Shown one piece after another: positions 8,563-16,429 of a DNA stretch of 64,000 bases. The stretch is taken from positions 62,001 to 126,000 of the forward strand of contig CAWJGS010000007.1 of the NCBI GenBank assembly GCA_963842575.1. Reading direction: 5' to 3'. This DNA is from JACDER01 sp963842575. Lineage in GTDB: Bacteria > Actinomycetota > Thermoleophilia > Gaiellales > Gaiellaceae. Within the stretch, counting starts at the first letter, position 1. Every line of letters starts with the position of its first letter. A model generated the notes under the pieces. It was given only the letters and a program-made list of their open reading frames with translations, had not been told where the DNA came from and did not search any database. Position numbers and translations under genes: made by a program.

Positions 8563-8690
8563 GCTGCGTCGACGAGCATCCACGCAGCTTCCACCGGCTC
8601 GACCGGAAGCCCCGCGTACTCCGCTCCGCAGGACGCGCACCGCTCGGCCAGGGCGCCGCCGCACGCCGGGGACGCGAGCGGGAGAGTCAC
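8559..8690 (-). CDS. 43-aa Cys-containing peptide between two MFS genes
   Basis: The short ORF reads MTLPLASPACGGALAERCAS and continues C-G-A-E-Y-A-G-L-P-V-E-P to a hydrophobic end. Its GTG start overlaps the stop of the upstream MFS gene (GTGA, 8687-8690) and its stop overlaps the GTG of the downstream MFS gene (GTGA, 8559-8562), so it is locked into the operon by translational coupling on both sides. Three Cys (C...C-x-x-C-G) suggest half a zinc ribbon. I recognise no family. Its placement, not its sequence, is the main support. Confidence 0.6.
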   Translation of the reverse strand: MTLPLASPACGGALAERCASCGAEYAGLPVEPVEAAWMLVDAA

Positions 8691-9925
8691 GGCGAGGTCG
8701 CGAGCGCGGGCTCCTCGCGCTTTCGCCCGAGCTCGCGCGCGGCTGCCAGCGAGGAGATCGCCATCGTCAGGGTCTGCACGGCCGCGAATCCGATCAGCAC
8801 GGGCGTCGTCCCGAACGCGTCCAGGATCGGGCCGGCCAGAAAGACGCCGAGCGGGTTGATCAGCGCCCAGAAGACCATCATCGTGGTCATCACGTTCGGG
8901 CGGAGGGCAGCCGGGATCCGCAACGTCGAGATGGTGTGCAGGCTCGGGTTGACGAGCCCGTTCGCGATGCCCGAGACGAGCAGCGCGGCCGCGAGAGCGG
9001 CGGGCGGGACCGGCAGCCAGAGCAGCCAGAGCGGCAGCGCCTGCCCCATCGCGCAGGTCGCGATGAGAGCCAGCCCTTCGAAGCGGTTCGCGAGGAAGCG
9101 GAAGAAGACGACGTTGCCGAGAACCGCCCCGATTCCGAAAGCGGCGAACAGCCAGCCGGCGATCTGCGGCTCGTGCCCGAAGCGGGCGAGGACGAGCACC
9201 GGCACCGTGACGAAGAAGGCGTTCCAGGCAGCGTCCCCGACGGCGAACGAGGGCCACCAGACGCGGAGCAGGCGGTCGCGAGCGATGAAGCGGATGCCGA
9301 CACGGATCGAGCGATCCTCCTTCTCCTGCTTGACCGGGGGGCGCTGCGGGACGAAGAGCGCGACGAGCACGAACGAGACGATGTAGGTGGAGGCATCGAT
9401 GACGAGAACGCTCGTCGCCCCCATCACGCCGATCAGCAGGCCGCCCAGAGGGGGACCGAGCAGCAACGTCGTCCGCGTCGCTGCCTGGAAGAGCGCGTTC
9501 GCCTCGGACACGCGCTTCTCGTCCTCGCCCAGGAGCTCGGGGACGATCACCTTCTGCGACGCGAAGTACGGCGCCGCCAGCGCTCCCAGGAGGAATGCGA
9601 CGATGAGCAGTACGGCGAACGACACCCCGGTCGTCCAGTGCAGGATGGGGATGACGAGCATGAGCGGGGCGCGCGCGCCGTCGCACAGCAGCATCGTCCG
9701 CCGCGCTCCGAGCCTGCCGAGAAGCCGGCCGCCCGGAAAACCCAACGCGGCGACGCCGATCAGCTCGGCCGCGACGACGAAGCTCATCTTCGTCGCCGAG
9801 CCGGTGGTCACGAGCACGAACCACGGCAAAGCGATCCAGGTCATCTGGGCACCCGTGGTCGAGATCACCTCGGCCCCCAGCAGCGCGACGACCGAGCGCG
9901 AGCGGAAGAGATCGCGCCTACTCAC
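8687..9925 (-). CDS. MFS transporter (EntS/multidrug-efflux type), second of the cluster
   Basis: The product is 412 aa with about 12 membrane segments, beginning MSRRDLFRSRSVVALLGAEV. The loop motif is GGRLLGRLGARRTMLLCDGARAP. It is clearly a paralogue of the two flanking MFS proteins and belongs to the same exporter group. The GTG at 9923-9925 overlaps the end of the upstream MFS gene by 8 nt. The substrate cannot be read from the sequence. Confidence 0.88.
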   Translation of the reverse strand: MSRRDLFRSRSVVALLGAEVISTTGAQMTWIALPWFVLVTTGSATKMSFVVAAELIGVAALGFPGGRLLGRLGARRTMLLCDGARAPLMLVIPILHWTTGVSFAVLLIVAFLLGALAAPYFASQKVIVPELLGEDEKRVSEANALFQAATRTTLLLGPPLGGLLIGVMGATSVLVIDASTYIVSFVLVALFVPQRPPVKQEKEDRSIRVGIRFIARDRLLRVWWPSFAVGDAAWNAFFVTVPVLVLARFGHEPQIAGWLFAAFGIGAVLGNVVFFRFLANRFEGLALIATCAMGQALPLWLLWLPVPPAALAAALLVSGIANGLVNPSLHTISTLRIPAALRPNVMTTMMVFWALINPLGVFLAGPILDAFGTTPVLIGFAAVQTLTMAISSLAAARELGRKREEPALATSP

Positions 9926-11180
9926 CCTGGAGGTCCTCCTCGCGCACGCCGGGCATCGGCGAGAAGAACAGGAACAGGACGCCGAGCGAGCTGCCGATCA
10001 CGCTGATCCACAGCGTCTCGCGCAGGCCGATCGCGCCGCCCAGGATCCCGCCGAGCAGCGCTCCCACCGGCCGCGTCCCGTAGTTGACGAAGCGATAGGC
10101 GCCGAAGACGCGCGTCCGCAGGGACTCCTTGGTAGCCAGCGCGAGCACGGCGTTCTGGTTGACGTCGAAGATCATCACCCCGATGCTCGCCAGGAACTCG
10201 CCGGCCAGGAGCATCGCGATCACCACCGCGTGCGAGCCGTACGCAAGCGGGAAAAGCACCATCGGAACGGGAAACAGGATCGCGCCGACGATCACCGCCC
10301 GGCCGATCCCGATCCTCCTCCCCACCCGCGGCGCGACGACGGCGCCGACCAGCGCGCCGACCGCGGCGACGCCGAGCACGATTCCGATGGTCGCCGCGCT
10401 CAGTCCCAGTTGGCGCGTCGCGAACAGGACGAAGATCGCGGCCAGGAAGAAATTGAAGAAGTTGATCGTGCTGGTGCAGAGCAGGCTGCCTCGCAGCAAG
10501 CCGTCGCTGAACAGGTACCGGAAGCCCTCGGCCAGCCGCGTCCAGGACCGCGTCTCCGGCCGCTCGACCTCTTGCTCCTGCACGCGCGTCCCACGGAGAG
10601 CCCAGGCCGAATAGATGAACGACCCCGCGTCTGCCAGGAGCGCGACCGGCGCGCCGAAGACCTGAACGAGGAAGCCGGCGACGCTCGGGCCGGCGATGTA
10701 CGAGAGCGAGCGCGTCGTCATCATCCGCCCCTGCGCCTCGACGTACTGGGCGCGGTGGACCAGCGCGACCACGAATGAGACGCTGGCCAGGTCGAAGCAG
10801 CAGCTGAGTGCACCGACGGCGAACGTGACCGCGAACAGCTGCCAGATGGTGAGACCACCGAGCCAGTAGGCGATCGGGAGAGTTGCGAGCGCCGCGGCCC
10901 GGAGCAGGTCCGCCGCGATCATCATTCGCCGCCGGTGCGGGCGGGCGTCTATCCACACTCCTGCGGGGAGCGCAAAGATCAGATGGGGAAGCCAGGCCAT
11001 TGCCGTCAGCACCCCGACCTCGAACGCCGAGGCGTCGAGGACGAGGATGGCCGTGAGCGGAATCGCCAGCGCGCTGACCTGGTCTCCGAAGACGGAGACC
11101 GTCTGCGCCGACCAGAACCTCAGGAAGAGGGGTTGGCGATGCAGGGGCTTGAGCCCCGGAGCGGCAGTCGCGGCCGTCAT
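9918..11180 (-). CDS. MFS transporter (EntS/multidrug-efflux type), first of the cluster
   Basis: The product is 420 aa, beginning MTAATAAPGLKPLHRQPLFL, with about 12 membrane segments and the loop motif AGVWIDARPHRRRMMIAADL. The open frame runs on to 11849, but the ATG at 11178-11180 is the natural start because it overlaps the stop of the aminopeptidase gene as ATGA. The sequence is typical of MFS_3 exporters. With the following two MFS genes it makes an unusual run of three related transporters. Confidence 0.9.
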   Translation of the reverse strand: MTAATAAPGLKPLHRQPLFLRFWSAQTVSVFGDQVSALAIPLTAILVLDASAFEVGVLTAMAWLPHLIFALPAGVWIDARPHRRRMMIAADLLRAAALATLPIAYWLGGLTIWQLFAVTFAVGALSCCFDLASVSFVVALVHRAQYVEAQGRMMTTRSLSYIAGPSVAGFLVQVFGAPVALLADAGSFIYSAWALRGTRVQEQEVERPETRSWTRLAEGFRYLFSDGLLRGSLLCTSTINFFNFFLAAIFVLFATRQLGLSAATIGIVLGVAAVGALVGAVVAPRVGRRIGIGRAVIVGAILFPVPMVLFPLAYGSHAVVIAMLLAGEFLASIGVMIFDVNQNAVLALATKESLRTRVFGAYRFVNYGTRPVGALLGGILGGAIGLRETLWISVIGSSLGVLFLFFSPMPGVREEDLQGE

Positions 11181-12262
11181 ATCCGCCAGTCGCCGTCTTC
11201 GAGAACCAGCTCGCCGTCGGCGTAGATGCGTCCGCCGTCGCGCAGGTCCTTGACGATGTCCCAGTGGACGTTGCTCTCGTTCGTTCCGCCCAGGAAGTCG
11301 AATCCCTGGCCGAGCGCGAGGTGGACGGTCCCGTTGATCTTCTCGTCGAAGAGGGTGTTCTTCATGTGGCGCGTGATGCCGGGGTTGCAGCCGAACCCGA
11401 GCTCGCCCAGGCGGCGCGCGCCCTCGTCGCGGTCGAGCACCTCGTGAAGAAACGCCTCTTCGCTGTCTGCCGATGCGTCGACGACCACGCCGTCCTGGAA
11501 GCGGAGCCTGATGTTCCGGAGCTCGCGCCCCTCGTAGACGGCCGGGAACTCCGAGAAAGCGACCTCGCCGCCGGCCGAGTCCTCCACCGGGCTGTAGAAG
11601 ACCTCGCCGCCGGGGATGTTGGCGCCGCCTGCATCGACCATCCCTTCCCGGCCCGCGAGGCTCAGGGTCACGTCGGTGTCGGCGCCGACGATCCGAATCT
11701 CGTCGGCGGCGTCGAGCCGGTCTTTGACGGCCTGCATCCGCTCGCGCTCGGCATCCCAGTCGATCAGGCAGGCGCCGTAGAGAAAGTCCTCGAACTCGCG
11801 GAAGCTCATGCCCGCTTCCTGCGCCAGGGCGGGAGTCGGATACTGGCACCCGACCCAGGCGAGGTTGCCGGAGACGACCCGCTCCATCGCGGGGCGGTAG
11901 GCCACGTTCAGCTTGGCCATCCGCTCAGGCGGGACCGCGGAGGTCTCACGCGTGTTCTCCGGGGCCTGCACCGCGATCAGGCAGTCGACGTTCTCGATCA
12001 TGAAGCGGTCGAGCGACGGGAGCTCGTCGAGCAGCTCGTCGGGCGCCGTCTCGACCCAGGCGCCCACGGCGCCGCCGGTCGCGCCCGTGAAGTCGAGCCG
12101 CTGGTAGACATACGCGCCCTTCCGCCCGATCTGCCGCGCCAGCTCCTCGAGGAGCGGCCGCGCGAGCGGAGTGGACATGACGACGACCTGCCAGCCGGGC
12201 TGCACGTCGACGCAGGTATCGACGAGGAGGCTCGCGTACCGTTCAACGCGAGGGTCGGCCAT
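11177..12262 (-). CDS. M29-family aminopeptidase (AmpS/PepS/thermophilic aminopeptidase T)
   Basis: A 361-aa cytosolic metalloaminopeptidase begins MADPRVERYASLLVDTCVDV. The family landmarks are present: NIPGGEVFYSPVEDSAGG (first metal-ligand Glu), EVLDRDEGARRLGELGFG (second Glu region), CNPGITRHM and NESNVHWDIVKDL (His-Trp-Asp ligands). M29 enzymes remove N-terminal residues using two metal ions. Four bases separate it from the DUF4097 gene upstream, and its stop overlaps the first MFS start, so it is cotranscribed with exporters; it might process a peptide that is then handled by the transporters, but that is inference. Confidence 0.92.
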   Translation of the reverse strand: MADPRVERYASLLVDTCVDVQPGWQVVVMSTPLARPLLEELARQIGRKGAYVYQRLDFTGATGGAVGAWVETAPDELLDELPSLDRFMIENVDCLIAVQAPENTRETSAVPPERMAKLNVAYRPAMERVVSGNLAWVGCQYPTPALAQEAGMSFREFEDFLYGACLIDWDAERERMQAVKDRLDAADEIRIVGADTDVTLSLAGREGMVDAGGANIPGGEVFYSPVEDSAGGEVAFSEFPAVYEGRELRNIRLRFQDGVVVDASADSEEAFLHEVLDRDEGARRLGELGFGCNPGITRHMKNTLFDEKINGTVHLALGQGFDFLGGTNESNVHWDIVKDLRDGGRIYADGELVLEDGDWRI

Positions 12263-12265
12263 CGG

Positions 12266-13135
12266 TCAGCGCCCCGCCCGGTGGATGGTGATGTCGCCGC
12301 TCATGGTGTTCGCGCGCAGCTCGACGAGTGGCGCGTCGCCCTCGGGCGGCGTATCGGAGACGGGCAATTCGGAGGTGACGTCGCCGCTGCGCGAGCGTGC
12401 GTCGACGAACAGGCGCGAGCCTTCCTTGATCCCGACCCGGATGTCGCCGGAGGCGGAGCGGAGGTTGACGCTGTCCTGGACGACGCTGCCGACCTGCTGG
12501 TCGCCGGATGCGCTGTTGGCGCTCACGGAGCTCAGGGCTTCCTTGACCAGGATGTCGCCCGAGGCCGAGTTGGCCTCCAAGCGGCCGCCGGCGGTCCGGA
12601 CGATCACGTCCCCGGATGCGGTGTTCACGCGGCCGTCGCCGCCGATCATCCCGACCTGGACATCTCCTGAGGCCGTGTTGAGCCGGGCCTCGCCGCCGAC
12701 GAGGGAAATCTGGACGTCACCGCTGGCGGCGCTGACCTCGGCGTCGCCGGAAACGTCGGCGAACTGAACGTCGCCGGATCCCGTCTCGATGTCGATCCGC
12801 TTGAAGAGGCCGCGCCCTTCGATGTCGGCCGAGCCCGTCTTGATCTCGACGGCCGGCTCGACCGGACAGGTGACTGCGACGAGCACCTCGGCACCGCGGA
12901 ACCCCCACTTCGAGCGTCCCCGGACGTCGATGACGACCTCCTGCCCGTCCGCGCGCTCGTGCAGCTCGACGCGGGCGCTCTGCACAGCCTCGTTCGAGGC
13001 GTCGTTGTCGCGCATCGGCTCGAGCGTGACGACGGTCTCCTGCCGCGAGTCACTGGCATCGAGGCGGACCTCGCCGGCGCCGTTGCGGATATCCAGCCGA
13101 ACGGCGCCGGGCGTCTGGAAGGTCTCCGTTCTCAT
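12266..13135 (-). CDS. DUF4097 beta-helix protein with repeated SGD turns
   Basis: From the ATG at 13133-13135 the product is 289 aa. After an N-terminal beta domain it contains about eight repeats of roughly 18 residues, each with a conserved S-G-D turn (ETGSGDVQF, SAASGDVQIS, NTASGDVQVG, NTASGDVIVR, NSASGDILV, NSASGDQQVG, RSASGDIRVG, RSGDVTSEL, NTMSGDITI). This is the DUF4097 (putative adhesin, single-stranded beta-helix) fold. There is no signal peptide, so it is probably cytoplasmic. In actinobacteria it is often paired with a small RHH/HicB-like protein, as here. Its ATG overlaps the stop of the 38-aa ORF (ATGA). Confidence 0.9.
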   Translation of the reverse strand: MRTETFQTPGAVRLDIRNGAGEVRLDASDSRQETVVTLEPMRDNDASNEAVQSARVELHERADGQEVVIDVRGRSKWGFRGAEVLVAVTCPVEPAVEIKTGSADIEGRGLFKRIDIETGSGDVQFADVSGDAEVSAASGDVQISLVGGEARLNTASGDVQVGMIGGDGRVNTASGDVIVRTAGGRLEANSASGDILVKEALSSVSANSASGDQQVGSVVQDSVNLRSASGDIRVGIKEGSRLFVDARSRSGDVTSELPVSDTPPEGDAPLVELRANTMSGDITIHRAGR

Positions 13136-13248
13136 TTCGAGCGCCGCCGCTTGATGCGCAGCAGGGTCTCGGAGTAGCGCGGCGGCCGCGGATCGCGCCG
13201 GTCGACGCGCACTTCTGCGTGTCCGAATGGGGTTGGGTAGAAGGCCAT
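13132..13248 (-). CDS. 38-aa basic peptide between the RHH regulator and DUF4097
   Basis: A short ORF starts MAFYPTPFGHAEVRVDRRDP and ends in a strongly basic tail rich in Arg/Lys. It has an excellent ribosome site (AGGAGA 6 nt before the ATG at 13246-13248), and its TGA overlaps the DUF4097 ATG as ATGA. These two features make it very likely to be translated. No family is recognised; it may act as a small partner or simply couple translation of the downstream gene. Confidence 0.65.
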   Translation of the reverse strand: MAFYPTPFGHAEVRVDRRDPRPPRYSETLLRIKRRRSK

Positions 13249-13265
13249 AGCTTCTCCTCTCGCGA

Positions 13266-13724
13266 TCAGCCCTGGGCGTAGCCCGTGAGCCGGTTGCGGG
13301 TTGACTGCGCGGTCGAGCCCGAGCTTCCGGAGCGCGAGAGCGCACGGACGACATACGTGTTGAGCGAAACGCCCTCGCGCGCCGCCGCTTCCTCGATGCT
13401 CGTCTTGAGCGCCTCGGGAAGGCGGAGCGTGATGCGGGCGGTGAAGGCCTCGTCGCCGGCGCCGGCCGGAGCTTGCTCCGGCTCGTCCGAGACGAAGACG
13501 AAGGACGGGTCCTGGCCGGTCAGGCGCACCTCGACGTGGCCGGACGGAAGCTTCTCGTTCAGCTCGAGCACGGCTTCCGAGAGCGCGTCGAGCAGGCGCA
13601 GGCCGACCGAGGCCTGGAGCGTCAGCGTGAGGCGACCGGCTGCTTCTGCCGTCGCGTCGTCGCCGAATTCCGCCACCGCGTTGAGATCGGCCCGGAGCGC
13701 ATCGATGAATCTCTGTAGCTGCAT
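13266..13724 (-). CDS. Ribbon-helix-helix (HicB/Arc-type) regulator with N-terminal partner domain
   Basis: A 152-aa protein starts MQLQRFIDALRADLNAVAEF. The first 100 residues form an unrecognised alpha/beta domain. The C-terminal part ARITLRLPEALKTSIEEAAA followed by REGVSLNTYVVRAL is a textbook RHH_1 DNA-binding motif: one beta-strand, two helices. Such proteins dimerise and usually repress their own operon. Here it is the first gene of a run of eight, and a direct repeat overlaps its promoter. It is often labelled a HicB-family antitoxin in databases, but no HicA toxin is next to it. Confidence 0.85.
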   Translation of the reverse strand: MQLQRFIDALRADLNAVAEFGDDATAEAAGRLTLTLQASVGLRLLDALSEAVLELNEKLPSGHVEVRLTGQDPSFVFVSDEPEQAPAGAGDEAFTARITLRLPEALKTSIEEAAAREGVSLNTYVVRALSRSGSSGSTAQSTRNRLTGYAQG

Positions 13725-13726
13725 CG

Positions 13727-13746
13727 TGACATCACTATGACATCAC
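13727..13746. promoter_or_regulatory. Tandem 9-bp operator-like direct repeat
   Basis: TGACATCAC occurs twice in direct orientation at 13727-13735 and 13738-13746, one helical turn apart (11-bp period). The repeats cover the -10 box and the region just before the regulator start. Tandem half-sites one turn apart are the classical binding pattern of ribbon-helix-helix dimers, so this is probably the autoregulatory operator. The sequence is seen; the binding is inferred. Confidence 0.62.
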
Positions 13747-13762
13747 TTCCGCTGTCTGTCAA
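13734..13762 (-). promoter_or_regulatory. Promoter of the RHH-DUF4097-MFS operon
   Basis: On the minus strand there is a perfect -35 TTGACA (13757-13762), a 17-nt spacer and a -10-like CATAGT (13734-13739). The regulator ATG begins 10 nt after the -10, so the mRNA would be leaderless or nearly so. This is the only near-consensus two-box promoter I found in the window. Confidence 0.7.
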
Positions 13763-13851
13763 GGTCAAATTTGCCGCGCAGTGACGCAGCGCACGAAACG
13801 GGCGTAACCAAGCCGATTGTGCGGCGCGTGACCCTTGAATTGTGTTGTGAG

Positions 13852-14397
13852 CTAGTAGCCGAGGTCGTGTGCGTACGCGTGGCGGTAGACCTTCTTCAGG
13901 TCCTCGACGCTCTTCACGTAGTGCCGCGTCTCGCCGAACTGGATTCCCTTCCCGGCCGCCTCCCACTCGTCCACGTTGTGCTGACCGGCGTTGTACGCCG
14001 CTAGCGCGAGGCGCTCGTTCCCGTACTTGTCCAGCAGGTGCCGCAGGTACCAGGAGCCGTAGCGGATGTTGATCTCGGGGTTGTAGAGGTCGTTCGTGGT
14101 GAACGTCGCGCCGCCGGTGCGGAGGGCGATGCCCTCGGCCGTCGCCGGCTGGAGCTGCATCAGCCCGATTGCGCCCGAGGACGACTTCGCGTCGGATTTG
14201 AACTTGCTCTCCTGGTAGATGACGGCCGCGAGCAGGGCCGGCTGGAGGTGGTAGTTGTGCGCGTGCGCGCGCACGATCGTCTTGTAGTCGAGCGGGTATC
14301 GGAGGCGCTGCAGCCAGGCCGGCTCTCCGATCTGGACGAAGGCGAGGACGGCAACCGCGACGACGGCGAAGACGCCGAGCGCCGCATAGCGCTTCAC
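13852..14397 (-). CDS. Lytic transglycosylase (SLT domain), membrane-anchored
   Basis: A 181-aa protein has an N-terminal hydrophobic anchor (YAALGVFAVVAVAVLAFV) and a family-1 lytic transglycosylase domain. The catalytic Glu lies in VIYQESKFKSDAKSSSGAIG, followed by LMQLQPATAEGI and LALAAYNAGQHNVDEW. The enzyme would cleave peptidoglycan glycan strands between MurNAc and GlcNAc outside the membrane. Its ATG overlaps the end of coaE by 4 nt, so it is the third gene of an rpsA-coaE-slt unit. Confidence 0.92.
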   Translation of the reverse strand: MKRYAALGVFAVVAVAVLAFVQIGEPAWLQRLRYPLDYKTIVRAHAHNYHLQPALLAAVIYQESKFKSDAKSSSGAIGLMQLQPATAEGIALRTGGATFTTNDLYNPEINIRYGSWYLRHLLDKYGNERLALAAYNAGQHNVDEWEAAGKGIQFGETRHYVKSVEDLKKVYRHAYAHDLGY

Positions 14398-14987
14398 GCG
14401 CGGACCTCCAGCTCTCGCATCACTTCCTCTACGAAAGCATCCAGGTCGGCGAGACCCTGGTCGTTGACGTACGCGAAGTCGGCGCGGGCGACCTTGTCCT
14501 CGTCGGGAAGGAGTCGCCGTTCCCGGGCCTCGAGCGGGACGTTCGCACGGCCCGACCGGAGGTCACGCGGCGCGGTGACCACGACCACCACGTCGAAGCG
14601 TTTCTCTCCCTCGACCTCGTACAGGAGAGGCACCTCGGTCGCTGCGACGGCGGGCGGGTCCGGACGGGCCGCCAGCTCGTCCCGCCAGGTCATGTACTCG
14701 CGGACGACGAGCGGGTGCAGGAGGGCCTCGAGCCAGGCGAGCGCCTCGCGGTCCGCGAAGACGATCCGGGCGATCGCGGCGCGATCCGGGCGTTCGTCGG
14801 GCCCGAGTGCGTCCTCACCCAGCCGCTCGCGGATAGCGTCGCGCACCGCATCGTCGGTGGCGAGGAGCCGGTGGACGATCTCGTCGCTCGAGATCACCTC
14901 GGCGCCATGACGCGCGAAAGCGGCGAGCGCCTCGCTCTTTCCCGCTCCGATTCCCCCCGTGATTGCGACCGCCAGCGGCCGCGACAC
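14394..14987 (-). CDS. coaE: Dephospho-CoA kinase
   Basis: CoaE performs the last step of coenzyme A synthesis, phosphorylating the 3'-OH of dephospho-CoA. The 197-aa product has the P-loop TGGIGAGKS (about 10-18), the SSDEIVHRLL substrate region and LLHPLVVREYM. The length is normal. It begins one base after the rpsA stop and overlaps the transglycosylase gene, so all three are probably cotranscribed. The rpsA-coaE pairing is common in actinobacteria. Confidence 0.96.
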   Translation of the reverse strand: MSRPLAVAITGGIGAGKSEALAAFARHGAEVISSDEIVHRLLATDDAVRDAIRERLGEDALGPDERPDRAAIARIVFADREALAWLEALLHPLVVREYMTWRDELAARPDPPAVAATEVPLLYEVEGEKRFDVVVVVTAPRDLRSGRANVPLEARERRLLPDEDKVARADFAYVNDQGLADLDAFVEEVMRELEVRA

Positions 14988-14988
14988 G

Positions 14989-16395
14989 CTACTCCTGGGG
15001 TTCGGGCGCTTCGGGAGGCCCGCCTTCGGAGTCGCCCGGCCCCGGCTCGTCGGGGGAGGCCTCGTCGGCCGCGATCGAGTCCTCGAGGACCGACGGCGCG
15101 TCGTCCTCGTCCTGCGGCGCGTCGTCCTCGACCTGCGGCGCGTCGTCCTCGTCCTGCGGCGCGTCGTCCTCGACCCGCGGCGCGTCGTCCTCGTTCTCCT
15201 TGAAGACGTCTTCCGAAAGATCGAGGTGCGGCGTCAGGTGGACGGACTCGGCTCCGTCGGCGCGCGGCTCCGGCTGGTCACCCTCGTCGACCCGCTTGAG
15301 CGAGAGGGAAAGCCGGCGCCGCTCGGCGTCGACCTCGAGGATCATCACGTTGACCGCGTCGCCCTGTGACACGACCTCGCGCGGGTTCTCGACGTGGTGC
15401 TGCGCGAGCTCGGAGATGTGCACGAGCCCCTCCACGCCGGGGAGGATCTCGACGAAGGCGCCGAACGTGACCACCTTGGTGACACGCCCCTCGACCACGT
15501 CCCCCTCCTTGTAGCTCTCGAGCACCTGCTGCCACGGATCCGTCTGCGTCTGCTTGAGCCCGAGCGAGATCCGTTGCCGGTCGCGGTCGATGTCGAGCAC
15601 CTTGACCTTTACGTCCTGGCCGATCTCGAGCACCTCGGACGGATGGTTGACGTGGCTCCACGAAAGCTCGGAGATGTGGATGAGGCCGTCCATCCCGTCG
15701 AGGTCGACGAAGGCGCCGAAGTCGACGATGTTGGAGATCTGGCCGTCGACGACGTCGCCGGGCTGGAGGCGGTCGAGGATCGCCTGGCGCATCTCCTTGC
15801 GCTCGTCCTCGAGCACCGCGCGGCGCGAGAGCACGACGTTGTTGCGCGCGCGGTTGAGCTCGATCACCTTGCAGCGGAGCTCCTGGCTCATGAACTCGTC
15901 CAGGTCCTGGACGCGGCGGATGTCCACCAGCGACGCCGGCAGGAAGCCGCGCACGCCGAGGTCGAGGATCAGGCCGCCCTTGACGACCTCGATGACCTTG
16001 CCCTCGACGGGGTCGCCGGTCTCGGCCGCCTGCTCGATCCGCTTCCAGGCGATCTCGAAGCGCGCCCGCTTCTTGGAGAGCATGAGACGCCCTTCGGCGT
16101 CCTCCTTCGTCATGACGAGCGCGTCGATCTGGTCGCCGACGCCGACCTCGTCCGCCGGGTTCACCGAGCGCCGGATGGACAGCTCGGAGACGGGGATTAC
16201 CCCCTCCGACTTGTACCCGACGTCGACCAGGACCTCGTCCTTGTCGACGCGTACGACGGTGCCCGTGACGACCTGTCCCTCGGTGATGTCGGGGAAGGTC
16301 GCTTCGTAGTTGGGGATGCGCTCGCCTTCCGGCGTCGTCGTCCAGACGCCGTCGTCTGCGAGCTCGTCCTCCTGATTGACGGTTTGTTCGGTCAT
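14989..16395 (-). CDS. rpsA: 30S ribosomal protein S1
   Basis: The 468-aa product has four S1 RNA-binding domains (about residues 36-110, 127-195, 213-283 and 298-368), for example VVTGTVVRVDKDEVLVDVGY and VVDGQISNIVDFGAFVDLDG. S1 helps load mRNA onto the 30S subunit. After residue 385 comes a long acidic low-complexity tail with a seven-residue repeat (DDAPQDE/DDAPQVE), which is longer than in most actinobacterial S1 proteins. It starts at ATG 16393-16395, 15 nt after a TATACT box, and leads the rpsA-coaE-slt unit. Confidence 0.96.
   Translation of the reverse strand: MTEQTVNQEDELADDGVWTTTPEGERIPNYEATFPDITEGQVVTGTVVRVDKDEVLVDVGYKSEGVIPVSELSIRRSVNPADEVGVGDQIDALVMTKEDAEGRLMLSKKRARFEIAWKRIEQAAETGDPVEGKVIEVVKGGLILDLGVRGFLPASLVDIRRVQDLDEFMSQELRCKVIELNRARNNVVLSRRAVLEDERKEMRQAILDRLQPGDVVDGQISNIVDFGAFVDLDGMDGLIHISELSWSHVNHPSEVLEIGQDVKVKVLDIDRDRQRISLGLKQTQTDPWQQVLESYKEGDVVEGRVTKVVTFGAFVEILPGVEGLVHISELAQHHVENPREVVSQGDAVNVMILEVDAERRRLSLSLKRVDEGDQPEPRADGAESVHLTPHLDLSEDVFKENEDDAPRVEDDAPQDEDDAPQVEDDAPQDEDDAPSVLEDSIAADEASPDEPGPGDSEGGPPEAPEPQE
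15095..15199 (-). repeat. Tandem 21-bp repeat coding the acidic S1 tail
   Basis: About five copies of a 21-bp unit (core ggcgcgtcgtcctcg on the + strand) start at 15095, 15116, 15137, 15158 and 15179. They encode the heptad D-D-A-P-Q-(D/V)-E, alternating Asp and Val at one position so that the true period may be 42 bp. Such arrays can expand or contract by slippage without changing frame. Confidence 0.85.
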
Positions 16396-16410
16396 TTTGA
16401 GCGGCCGGTC

Positions 16411-16416
16411 AGTATA
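16411..16416 (-). promoter_or_regulatory. -10 box of the rpsA operon
   Basis: TATACT on the minus strand is a near-consensus -10. Transcription would begin about 9 nt before the rpsA ATG. No clear -35 hexamer is visible. Confidence 0.5.
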
Positions 16417-16429
16417 GCCAGGCCGTTTT

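Noticed and set aside
15095..15199. CRISPR array
   Set aside because: The repeats are 21 bp, directly abutting, without unique spacers, and encode the acidic tail of S1.
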